In this document: piece by piece, positions 1 through 9,840 of the stretch | Position numbering within the stretch: position 1 is the first letter of the stretch | Layout of the letters: every line of letters starts with the position of its first letter | Assembly (NCBI GenBank): GCA_009781235.1 | Contig: WQYM01000007.1 | Span: 1-33,705, forward strand | Direction: 5' to 3' | Length of the DNA stretch: 33,705 nt | Origin: Bacillota bacterium | GTDB lineage: Bacteria > Bacillota > Clostridia > Christensenellales > Pumilibacteraceae | Translations under genes and position numbers: made by a program | The notes under the pieces: model-generated | Seen by the model: the letters and a program-made list of their open reading frames with translations, nothing else | Told to the model about the DNA's origin: nothing | Databases searched by the model: none

Positions 1-384
<384 letters not shown>

Positions 385-507
385 TCATGATACCACAGCC
401 TGTAAAATATTGCAAGCGAATGAGGGGGTGATTAGATACGGAATATTTAAATATGGAATAAGCGTAGCTTATCCTTTAAACGGTCGGAATCAAAGCGTAT
501 CGATTCC

Positions 508-583
508 CCGTAGGGCGGGGGCTTGCTCCCGCCGTCTCGATGCCGTTATACGGTTTCGGCGGGGGCAAGCCCCCGCCCTACGG
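508..583. repeat. class B inverted repeat (gtagggcggggg palindrome)
   Basis: ccgtagggcgggggcttgctcccgccg (508-534) versus cggcgggggcaagcccccgccctacgg (557-583), 26/27 complementary. Confidence 0.95.
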
Positions 584-695
584 TTGCAAAGTTCGGAAAA
601 TGAAACCGATTTCGTTTAACCTGACAACACTGCGTTACCGCCATACCCGTCCCCGGGCAGTGCCGTAACCATTTAGGGCGAGGCGCGCCTCGCCC

Positions 696-1391
696 CTACT
701 TGAATTTCGCGCCTAGACGCGCCTTTAGCATCGCCCTAAAATCATCCGCCGTGCCCGGGGCGCTAAAGCCGGACTTTTCCACAATGAACGCGGCGCTTGT
801 TGCCAAGAACAAGAAAAAGTATTCCTTCTTTTCGACGGCTTTAACGACCCTCGCCCACGCGTACGTATTCGTTTTGCCGTGCGAGACGTCGGATGTCTCG
901 CAAACCGTAATAAAGTCTGCAAACGTAAAATGCTGCACCGTATTATACAGCACCTGAAACGATTTGGAACCGGTTTTTTGAACCAGCAAAAAGGTGAAGA
1001 TAAACGCCACGGGCGGAACCAATATCCCGACGATAATCAAAACGATACCCACAAACATCGCGTCCGGTATGCCGAGCAAAACGAACACGCCGACGCCTGC
1101 AAGAATCGCCATCATGGCGCCGTACAACACGTACAGGGCCTTGTTGGATAAAATGACCTGCCGGGAAAGCGCCTCCACGGCCTTTTGATCGATCCGGCTC
1201 GTCGCCTCGACGGGCGGCCCGTCGTACCCGGCCGGTAAAGCGGCGCTTGCCCCGGCGGACGATACATCAGCCGCTTCCGTTTCCGGGGCGGCATCGCCGC
1301 CCGGGATATCGCCCTGCGCGGTGTCGTCCTGCGGGGGTTCGGCGATTGCGACGCCTTCGTCTTGAAGTGTTTCTTTGAGTTCTTCGCTCAT
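696..1391 (-). CDS. YcxB-like membrane protein with acidic Ala/Pro-rich N-terminus and two TM segments
   Basis: ORF 231 aa; two hydrophobic segments; C-terminal ...KVKAVEKKEYFFLFLATSAAFIVEKSGFS..GTADDFRAMLKARLG resembles YcxB C-terminal domain. Confidence 0.7.
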   Translation of the reverse strand: MSEELKETLQDEGVAIAEPPQDDTAQGDIPGGDAAPETEAADVSSAGASAALPAGYDGPPVEATSRIDQKAVEALSRQVILSNKALYVLYGAMMAILAGVGVFVLLGIPDAMFVGIVLIIVGILVPPVAFIFTFLLVQKTGSKSFQVLYNTVQHFTFADFITVCETSDVSHGKTNTYAWARVVKAVEKKEYFFLFLATSAAFIVEKSGFSAPGTADDFRAMLKARLGAKFK

Positions 1392-1522
1392 GTGTAAGCT
1401 CCTGTTTTTTCTAATAACTTTTGTCGCGCACCTTCGGCGCGCAAATCTTTTTTCGCCCTATCCCCGAGCTGCGCGTTCGCTTGCTCGGGGTTACCCACGT
1501 TTAGCGCCTTCGGCGCATGAGG

Positions 1523-1656
1523 GGATGTTATTTTAAATGCTCCGGGTTCAGCCCTTCCAGCTCTTTTGCCATAAACCGGCCGTCCTTGCGGATGTTATTT
1601 TAAATGCTCCGGGTTCAGCCCTTGCAGTTCCTTAATCACAAACCGGCCGTCCTTGC
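1523..1656 (-). repeat. two direct tandem copies (1523-1589 and 1590-1656) of the 3' end of the aminopeptidase gene
   Basis: Both copies begin ggatgttattttaaatgctccgggttcagccctt and end aaccggccgtccttgc; middle diverged. Confidence 0.95.
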
Positions 1657-2710
1657 GGATGAGTTTGCCGTCAAACCATATCTCTCCGCCGCCGTACTCA
1701 GGCGTCTGAATTAAAACCAAATCCCAGTGAATCGCGGACTTATTGCCGTTGTCGGCGTCGTCGTAGCACGCGCCCGGCGTAAAATGAATCGACCCCGCAA
1801 TCTTCTCGTCGAACAGGATATCGCCCATCGGCGCCGTGATGTAGGGGTTGACGCCGATTGCGAACTCTCCAACATACCGCGCTCCCTCATCGGTATCGAA
1901 CACGGCCTTTAGTTTTTCGGTGTGGTTTGCGCTTTCCTCCACAATCTTTCCGTCCTTAAACTCAAGGCGCACATCCTCAAACTTGACGCCCCGGTGAATC
2001 GACGGCGCGTTGTAGGTTATAACGCCGTTCACGCTGTCTTTAACCGGCGCGGAATACACCTCGCCGTCCGGAATGTTGCAATGCCCGCTGCATTTTTTTG
2101 AACCGATTCCTTGGATGGAAAACGACAGGTCGGTGTTTTTTGCGATTATGCGCACCTTGTCGGTTTTATCCATCAAAACCTTTAGCGCGTCCATCGCCTT
2201 ATCCATTTTGGAGTAATCGAGGTTGCAAACGTTAAAGTAAAACTCCTCGAACCTTTCGGTGCTCATGCCGGCCAGTTGGCTCATCGATTCGTTTGGGTAG
2301 CGCAGTATCACCCAGCGCGATTTTAATACCCGCTCGTTGTGGTGGACGGGCAACGAATAGAACTTGGCGTACAGTTCCAACTTGCCGGCGCTAACGTCGC
2401 TCGTCTCGTACGAATTTTTGCCGCCGCGAATACCGATGTAGCAGTCCATCTCGCTCATGCGGGCGACCGAGTAGCGCGCCCAATCCTTAACGTGCGCCTC
2501 GGTCAATCCGTTCAAAAGTGCGCATTGAACCTTCGCGTCGAACAGCTCGACAAACGGGCACGCGCCGACACCGTAAAGCTCCTTAACGAGTTCGGTGATC
2601 AGCGGCGTATCGATTTCATGCGCCTCGATTAAAACCCTGTCGCCTTTCCTTGCGGCAATCGAATAATTTACGAGGTTTTTGGCTAAGACGGTGATGCGAG
2701 GGTCGGTCAT
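1595..2710 (-). CDS. aminopeptidase, M29 family
   Basis: MTDPRITVLAKNLVNYSIAARKGDRVLIEAHE..., ...GEFAIGVNPYITAPMGDILFDEKIAGSIHFTPGACYDDADNGNKSAIHWDLVLI typical M29. Start chosen at MTDPRI. Confidence 0.9.
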   Translation of the reverse strand: MTDPRITVLAKNLVNYSIAARKGDRVLIEAHEIDTPLITELVKELYGVGACPFVELFDAKVQCALLNGLTEAHVKDWARYSVARMSEMDCYIGIRGGKNSYETSDVSAGKLELYAKFYSLPVHHNERVLKSRWVILRYPNESMSQLAGMSTERFEEFYFNVCNLDYSKMDKAMDALKVLMDKTDKVRIIAKNTDLSFSIQGIGSKKCSGHCNIPDGEVYSAPVKDSVNGVITYNAPSIHRGVKFEDVRLEFKDGKIVEESANHTEKLKAVFDTDEGARYVGEFAIGVNPYITAPMGDILFDEKIAGSIHFTPGACYDDADNGNKSAIHWDLVLIQTPEYGGGEIWFDGKLIRKDGRFVIKELQGLNPEHLK

Positions 2711-2763
2711 GATTAATAGTATAATCATTTTTTAAAAAATGTCAACGGGATTTTGACGTAAAA

Positions 2764-2908
2764 AGTAATAAGTGATGAGTGATAAGTGATAAGTGATAAG
2801 TTTCAGATAAACATTGATTTGAATAATTATCATTGATTCTAAAACAAAAATTAAATAAAATCCATAACTTATCAATAACTTATCACTTATCGCTCATCAC
2901 TTATCACT
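2764..2908. repeat. class A tandem-word inverted repeat (word agtgata)
   Basis: Left agtaataagtgatgagtgataagtgataagtgataagt; right acttatcaataacttatcacttatcgctcatcacttatcact. Confidence 0.9.
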
Positions 2909-2916
2909 AAAAAAGC

Positions 2917-2945
2917 TTGCCATCCGTAAAAAAAAGTAGTATAGT
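2917..2945 (+). promoter_or_regulatory. sigma70-type promoter for fba
   Basis: TTGCCA (2917-2922), 17-nt spacer, TATAGT (2940-2945), upstream of aggag RBS and ATG 2983. Confidence 0.7.
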
Positions 2946-2970
2946 GTACGAGTACAAAATTTTTTCATAG

Positions 2971-3912
<942 letters not shown>

Positions 3913-3916
3913 ACCT

Positions 3917-3964
3917 AAAATTAAAATTTCCCCGTGAAAGTTTTCGCGGGGAAATTTTAATTTT
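3917..3964 (+). terminator. intrinsic terminator of fba
   Basis: Perfect 18-bp stem aaaattaaaatttccccg/cggggaaattttaatttt with 12-nt loop directly after the stop codon. Confidence 0.9.
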
Positions 3965-4425
3965 AGTGATCAGTGGCCAGTGGCCAGTGGTCAGTTTTTG
4001 AGGATAAGAACAATTTCCGAAAAAATTGTACGGTTACGGCTCTGTCGGGGACGGCGGGTCGCAGAGGACTGCGACCCCTACGGGAAATCGGTTCACCTCG
4101 GTTGCGACTTTGCCGGGGATGGAGCCTCGGATAAAAAATAGTTGGAATTCACGTCGAAAAGGTTGAAAGTCAGCATAAAGCTAGGACGGCCCGGGGACGG
4201 GTTTACGGCGACACGAGCGCGCAGCGCGAAGTGCCCGGAGGGCGCGCCCCACAGGCGCGTCGACGTCCCCGTCCCCCCGACACCTCCCCCCGGCAGTGCA
4301 GGTTGTCAACAACTACGTCCCCGTGACACGTGACACGTGACAACATGCAAAAAAAATCCGTAACTCCGGACAAAAGAGTTCTCCCGATTGTTATAGTATA
4401 AATACCGCAAACCGAGGTGCTAAAA

Positions 4426-5013
4426 ATGGAATTAAAACCCGTCGCCCATACTCAAAAGCCGAAGTATCCGCATAAGTATGAAATTGACGTTAATAAGGTG
4501 TTGCTAGAAAACCGCCCGAAGGCTTGGTTTGCAAAGCCGATTGTAGGTCTGGCGCTTTCGGCCGTCATGGCGGCGGGGTTGGCCGGATGGGATTGTAGCG
4601 GAGACAGCGGCATAACCGGAGGAATAGATGAGTGGGTCCCCGTCTATGTTTCCGACGCCGACGCCCTAACCATCATCGCAGACGAATTGTCTAAATCCGG
4701 GTTTGGATTTGTGTCGGGCGCCGGTGAAAGTGACGCCGAAGATAACGATTTCGACTTTGACGGATATTTTTTAAACGGCGAAAACAAAATTGACGTCGAA
4801 TATGTCTCGCAAGAAGATTGCGAGGCGCAAAAGTATCCGGTCTTAACTTATCAGAATTATTGTTACCCGCAAAACACCGCAACGCAATTAAAAGAGCTTT
4901 ATCCGGACGCCGCCGTTTTTTACGACCCGGTGACGGAATGGCAAGAGGGCTCCGAAGAACACATCCGCAACCAGGTGCTCGACTTTATCGAATGGCTGCT
5001 GGGTATGGAGTAA
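4426..5013 (+). CDS. lipoprotein-like paralog 1 (no canonical lipobox)
   Basis: MELKPVAHTQKPKYPHKYEIDVNKVLLENRPKAWFAKPIVGLALSAVMAAGLAGWDC; shares DALTIIADELSKSGF and QVLDFIEWLL with the next two genes. Confidence 0.8.
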   Translation: MELKPVAHTQKPKYPHKYEIDVNKVLLENRPKAWFAKPIVGLALSAVMAAGLAGWDCSGDSGITGGIDEWVPVYVSDADALTIIADELSKSGFGFVSGAGESDAEDNDFDFDGYFLNGENKIDVEYVSQEDCEAQKYPVLTYQNYCYPQNTATQLKELYPDAAVFYDPVTEWQEGSEEHIRNQVLDFIEWLLGME

Positions 5014-5105
5014 AATATTTTTTCTTTCCGGTGAAAATTTTTTGATATTTTTACGTCTATATTGTTAGAGCCTTTTAAAAGCCACAAAACACGAGGTATC
5101 CGCAC

Positions 5106-5855
5106 ATGGGACTAAAGCCCGTCGCATTTTCTAAAATGCCGAAATATCCGGCGCAACACGAAGTCGAACTCGACAAAACGCTGCTCGAAAACCGCCCGAA
5201 GGCTTGGCTGGCTAAACCAATTGTCGGGTTGGCGCTTTCGGCTATCATGGCGGCGGGGCTTGTCGGTTGCATTCCGGCAAGCGAGCGCGCGGGAAGAACC
5301 GGGAACGGCGACGGCGCAACGAAGACCGAGCAAAGCACCGACAACGATAACAATAATGGCAATACCGATGGGACCGGAAACAATAACGGAAGCAACGGGA
5401 ATACCGGCAACAACGACAACTGGGAAGACTGGGGGGTCACCGGCGGCATACCGATGCTCTCTTACGTCCATCTTGCCGACCGCGATGCCCTAACGATTAT
5501 CGCGGATGAATTAAGTAAGTCCGGATTTAGTTTTGTGCAAAATCTCGCCGAACAAAGCGACAAAAATTCCAGCTTTGCTTTTGACGGCTATTTCTTAAAC
5601 GGTGAAAACAAAATCGACCTTGAATACGTGTCCAAGGAAGATGCCGAAAATCAAAAATATCCGGGGCTAGCATATCAGGGCGAGGGCTATTTCGAGTTTT
5701 ACGACGCACGTTCCGTCTCGATGGAGTTAAAAAAAGCCTACCCCGATGCCGCCGTGTTTTTTGACCCTGTGACGGATTGGCAACCAACTTCCGAAGAACT
5801 CCTCCGCGCCCAAGTGCTGGATTTTATCGAGTGGCTGATGAGCGTGGGAGAGTAA
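5106..5855 (+). CDS. lipoprotein-like paralog 2 with Asn/Gly-rich linker
   Basis: MGLKPVAFSKMPKYPAQHEVELDKTLLENRPKAWLAKPIVGLALSAIMAAGLVGC; NDNNNGNTDGTGNNNGSNGNTGNNDN linker; C-terminal QVLDFIEWLMSVGE. Confidence 0.85.
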   Translation: MGLKPVAFSKMPKYPAQHEVELDKTLLENRPKAWLAKPIVGLALSAIMAAGLVGCIPASERAGRTGNGDGATKTEQSTDNDNNNGNTDGTGNNNGSNGNTGNNDNWEDWGVTGGIPMLSYVHLADRDALTIIADELSKSGFSFVQNLAEQSDKNSSFAFDGYFLNGENKIDLEYVSKEDAENQKYPGLAYQGEGYFEFYDARSVSMELKKAYPDAAVFFDPVTDWQPTSEELLRAQVLDFIEWLMSVGE

Positions 5856-5886
5856 ACAAATTCGTACCGAATTCGGCATGTCGAAC

Positions 5887-5949
5887 GCGGGTCATTGCTC
5901 CCGCCGAAGCGAAATCCAACGTTACGGCGGGAGCAAGCCCCCGCCCTAC
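5887..5949. repeat. class B inverted repeat, degenerate left arm
   Basis: gcgggtcattgctcccgccg ... cggcgggagcaagcccccgccctac. Confidence 0.75.
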
Positions 5950-5980
5950 ATTGTAAACACAAAACACGAGGTGACTCATT

Positions 5981-6727
5981 ATGGAACTTAAACCCGTACC
6001 CTTTTCCAAAAAACCGAAATATCCGGCGCAACACGAAGTCGAACTGGATAAAACGCTCTTAGAGCACCGCCCGAGGGCTTGGTTTGCAAAGCCGATTGTC
6101 GGCCTCGCGCTCTCCGCCGTTATGGCGGCGGGGCTGATTGCTTGCGTTCCGGCAACCGGGCGCCCGGGAAAAACCGGCGACAGCGGCAACGGCGCAACAA
6201 AGACCGAGCAAGGAAACGGGAACGGGAGCGGAAACACTAACGGGAATACCGGCAACACCGATGCCAACACCGAAGACGATAACGGCTGGGACGTCGGGTT
6301 ACCTCAAGGCGATATGGCGCCTCCCCCCTACGTCCGCCTTTCCGACAAGGACGCACTCATCATTATCGCGGACGAATTGTCAAAGGCGGGCTTTCGCGTT
6401 ATAGAAGGGAGCCCTTTATCATCCGTCCGCATTGACGGAACCGTTGTGGTCGATGAGTCCGCCGGAAAAACGGTGCTGCTTGAATACGTTTCCGTGGACG
6501 ACTATATCGCGCAAAAATACCCATTTTCGGAGCTTACCTATCTACCGGAAGATTACTACGGCGACTATTATGAAACAGGCAAGCTTGCGAACGAGTTAAA
6601 GGACATCTACAAGGGCGCCGCCATATTTTACGACCCGATGCGCTTCGACGAGGCGTCCGCCGAAGAACAGCTCCGCGCCCAAGTCCTCGACTTTATCGAG
6701 TGGCTTTTGGCGGTGGGGAGCGAATAA
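5981..6727 (+). CDS. lipoprotein-like paralog 3
   Basis: MELKPVPFSKKPKYPAQHEVELDKTLLEHRPRAWFAKPIVGLALSAVMAAGLIAC; DALIIIADELSKAGF; QVLDFIEWLLAVGSE. Confidence 0.85.
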   Translation: MELKPVPFSKKPKYPAQHEVELDKTLLEHRPRAWFAKPIVGLALSAVMAAGLIACVPATGRPGKTGDSGNGATKTEQGNGNGSGNTNGNTGNTDANTEDDNGWDVGLPQGDMAPPPYVRLSDKDALIIIADELSKAGFRVIEGSPLSSVRIDGTVVVDESAGKTVLLEYVSVDDYIAQKYPFSELTYLPEDYYGDYYETGKLANELKDIYKGAAIFYDPMRFDEASAEEQLRAQVLDFIEWLLAVGSE

Positions 6728-6788
6728 CGGAACAGATAAAAAACCGTAGGGGTCGCACTTCCCGAGCGACCCGCACCTTATTAACCGT

Positions 6789-6900
6789 GCTGTCACGGGG
6801 TCAGGCTTACTGACAGCAGACTGTTCTTTTGACATGTATTTCGGATCTCTCAAATTATCTGCGATACTGCCGCTGTCAGTAAGCCTGACCCCGTGACAGC
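6789..6900. repeat. class C perfect 29-bp inverted repeat, 54-nt interior
   Basis: gctgtcacggggtcaggcttactgacagc (6789-6817) and gctgtcagtaagcctgaccccgtgacagc (6872-6900), exact reverse complements. Confidence 0.97.
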
Positions 6901-6932
6901 AACCCTTCGCATTGCGACCAAAGGGAGCTCTC

Positions 6933-8045
6933 ATGCATTACACCTTACACCTTACCGCCGACTGTAATTTAAAATGTGATTACTGCTACGTTAAACGCGG
7001 AGAAGTCGGCATGAAAAAGGAGGTCGCGTTGTGCGTAATCGACAACGCGATTGCCGCGGGTCAAAAAAAGACGGGCGTCGCGTTTTTCGGCGGCGAGCCG
7101 CTGCTGCATAAGGATTTAATCCGCGATACCGTCGCATACGCCCGTAAGGCATCCGAGGGTACGGAATGCAAGTTTTTCTTTAAACTCACCACCAACGGGG
7201 TGCTGCTGGACGAGGAGTTTATACGGTTTTGTAAACGGGAAAACATCTTTACCGCCATCTCGCTTGACGGCCACGAGGCGGCGCACAACGCGCACCGGAA
7301 AGATTTGGGAGGCAAAGGGAGCTATGAACGCGTCGCCGCGCACGCAAAGCTTCTCTTAAAGCGTATGCCCAATTCCCCCGTCATGATGACGGTGAATCCC
7401 GACACCGTAAAATACTATGCCGAGTCCGTCGAACATCTGCACAATCTAGGTTTTTTCTATATCCTGTGCGGCATCAACTACGCCGCGAAATGGCGCGAGG
7501 CCGATTTAAAGGAGCTTGCCCGCCAATACAAAAAACTCGCCGAATTTTACTACGCGGCTATGATGGCGGAGAAAAAGCTGTACCTCTCCCCCTTTGAGAT
7601 GAAAATTTACAGCCACGTCCACAACCGCACCTACTGCGGGGAACGCTGCGAATTAAGCAAGAACCAAATCTCGGTAGGTCCAGACGGTTCTGTCTACCCC
7701 TGCATCGAATTTGTCGGCGACCCCGTATATAAAATCGGCGATATACATAGCGGCGTAGACCCGGCCGCGCAACAAAAATTGTTTTTAGAAAACCGCAAAG
7801 AAAAAACGGCGTGCGAGGCTTGCGCCATCCGCATCCGCTGCAACCATTACTGCGCGTGCCAAAACAAACGCGCCACCGGCTCCATCGACGAAGTCTCCCC
7901 CGTTTTGTGCCGCCATGAGCAAATCCTCTTGCCGATTGCCGACAAACTCGCGGAGCGCCTTTATAAAAAGCGCAGCGCGTTGTTTATCCAAAAACACTAC
8001 AACGATTATTACCCGATATTGGCGATGATGGAAGAAAAAGCTTAG
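6933..8045 (+). CDS. radical SAM protein with SPASM-like C-terminal Cys cluster
   Basis: LTADCNLKCDYCYVKRG (CxxxCxxC), FFGGEPLL, SLDG, C-terminal CGERC...GPDGSVYPC...CEACAIRIRCNHYCAC...LC; RBS gggag. Confidence 0.92.
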   Translation: MHYTLHLTADCNLKCDYCYVKRGEVGMKKEVALCVIDNAIAAGQKKTGVAFFGGEPLLHKDLIRDTVAYARKASEGTECKFFFKLTTNGVLLDEEFIRFCKRENIFTAISLDGHEAAHNAHRKDLGGKGSYERVAAHAKLLLKRMPNSPVMMTVNPDTVKYYAESVEHLHNLGFFYILCGINYAAKWREADLKELARQYKKLAEFYYAAMMAEKKLYLSPFEMKIYSHVHNRTYCGERCELSKNQISVGPDGSVYPCIEFVGDPVYKIGDIHSGVDPAAQQKLFLENRKEKTACEACAIRIRCNHYCACQNKRATGSIDEVSPVLCRHEQILLPIADKLAERLYKKRSALFIQKHYNDYYPILAMMEEKA

Positions 8046-8119
8046 CTTGGGGCGTCTGCTTTTCCCGTAGGGGTCGCAAGTCCACTGTGCGGCTCGCCGG
8101 TATAGACGTTGTTTGTAAG

Positions 8120-8149
8120 GTGCGGGTCGCACGGAAGTGCGACCCGCAC
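8120..8149. repeat. class B hairpin, 13-bp perfect stem with GGAA loop
   Basis: gtgcgggtcgcac-ggaa-gtgcgacccgcac; related to the gtaggggtcgca copy at about 8069. Confidence 0.85.
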
Positions 8150-8253
8150 GCAATAATTCAAAAAAAACGAAGCCTGTATCCCGAGACAAAAAACATCCGA
8201 ACTTCTTACTTTTTCCCTTTTACTTTTTACTTATAATGCGCTATACTGTCGGT

Positions 8254-9840
8254 ATGGCGCATTTAAAACGTTCCGCAGGGATACTCCTACCTATATTTTC
8301 TCTCCCCTCCCACCAAGGAATCGGGACTTTCGGAGAGGAGGCTTATAAGTTTGTCGACTTTTTGCGCGATGCCGGCCAAAGCTATTGGCAGGTTTTGCCG
8401 CTTACCCCGACAAGCTACGGGGACAGCCCGTATTCGGGTCCGTCGGCGTTTGCGGGCAACCCGTATTTTATTGATGTTGTGAATTGTGGATTGCAGATGA
8501 ATAGGGGTCAGAGGCCAGAGGTCATGGGTCAATTATTGGATGATGAATCACCCGTAGGGGCGGATGGCAATCCGCCCGCAGTCCATGCGTTTTCCTTGCA
8601 TTCGGGCGGATTACCATCCGCCCCTACGGAAAATATAGACTATGGCCTATTATATCGTGCCCGTCATACCGCCCTCAATGCAACGTTCGCGCATTTTTCC
8701 GGAGGGAAGGAGTTTGAAGCTTTCAAGGCGGAAAACGCGGAATGGCTGGTCGATTACTGCTTGTTCGCCGCGTTAAAGGATGAAAATCCCGAACGGGTTT
8801 GGCAGGCTTGGGACGAGCCGATTAAGCGCCGCGACCCGGCAATGCTTGCTTCCTTGCGAAAAGTTTTCGCGCGGGAAATCGAATACCATGCGTTTGTGCA
8901 GTTTGAGTTTCAGCGCCAATGGGACGCATTAAAAGCGTACGCAAACAATAACGGCGTCCGCATCATCGGCGACATCCCGATTTACGTTGCCGCAGACAGC
9001 GCGGACGTTTGGGCAAATCCCGAATTGTTTGAGCTCGATGCCAATTACATGCCGACGCGCGTCGCGGGCTGTCCCCCCGATGAATTTTGCGCGGACGGAC
9101 AGGTTTGGGGCAACCCGCTATATCAATGGGACGCGCACAAAAAAACGGGTTATAAATGGTGGATTTCGCGTATGGCGCGCAGTTTAAAATTGTTCGACGT
9201 CGTGCGCATCGACCATTTCCGCGGATTCGAAAGCTTTTTTGCCATCCCGGCCCACGCGAAAACTGCGAAAAACGGCGTTTGGGAAAAAGGACCGGGTAAA
9301 GCGTTTATTAAAGTCATCAACGAGTGGTTCAACTCTCCGCCCGTTATCGCAGAAAACCTCGGGTTTTTGACGCCCGCCGTCGAGGAGCTGCTAAAGTTTT
9401 CGGGCTTCCCCGGGATGCGTGTGCTGCAATTCGGGTTTTCAAAACCCGACGGCTCCTCCGAGCACCTGCCGCACAATTATGAGCGGCACCTTGTCGCCTA
9501 TACGGGCACGCACGACAACGACACCTCGCCGGGCTATTTTAAAGCCGCCCCGGCAGCGGAACGGCAAACGGCAAAAGCATATTTAGGGATAGCGGGCGGA
9601 AAGGATACGGGCATCGCCTTTGCGCGCGCCGTGCTAAACAGCGGGTCAGATTTGGCGATAATCCCCATGCAGGATTATTTGAATTTAGGTTCAAAAGCGC
9701 GTCTGAACATTCCCTCGACGCTGGGCGGGAATAATTGGCGCTGGAGAGTGAATGGAGACGACTTGTCGGATGAACTGGCTAAAAAAATACGCAAGGTGAC
9801 GGCGTTGGCCGGGAGAGCCCCGACGCACCGGTCAACGTAG
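8254..9840 (+). CDS. malQ: 4-alpha-glucanotransferase (amylomaltase), carrying an in-frame palindrome insertion
   Basis: MAHLKRSAGILLPIFSLPSHQGIGTFGEEAYKFVDFLRDAGQSYWQVLPLTPTSYGDSPYSGPSAFAGNPYFID...RIDHFRGFESFFAIPA...YTGTHDNDTSPGYF. Start could also be 8236. Confidence 0.95.
   Translation: MAHLKRSAGILLPIFSLPSHQGIGTFGEEAYKFVDFLRDAGQSYWQVLPLTPTSYGDSPYSGPSAFAGNPYFIDVVNCGLQMNRGQRPEVMGQLLDDESPVGADGNPPAVHAFSLHSGGLPSAPTENIDYGLLYRARHTALNATFAHFSGGKEFEAFKAENAEWLVDYCLFAALKDENPERVWQAWDEPIKRRDPAMLASLRKVFAREIEYHAFVQFEFQRQWDALKAYANNNGVRIIGDIPIYVAADSADVWANPELFELDANYMPTRVAGCPPDEFCADGQVWGNPLYQWDAHKKTGYKWWISRMARSLKLFDVVRIDHFRGFESFFAIPAHAKTAKNGVWEKGPGKAFIKVINEWFNSPPVIAENLGFLTPAVEELLKFSGFPGMRVLQFGFSKPDGSSEHLPHNYERHLVAYTGTHDNDTSPGYFKAAPAAERQTAKAYLGIAGGKDTGIAFARAVLNSGSDLAIIPMQDYLNLGSKARLNIPSTLGGNNWRWRVNGDDLSDELAKKIRKVTALAGRAPTHRST
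8552..8629. repeat. class B inverted repeat inside malQ
   Basis: ccgtaggggcggatggcaatccgcccg (8552-8578) versus cgggcggattaccatccgcccctacgg (8603-8629), 26/27 complementary. Confidence 0.95.
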
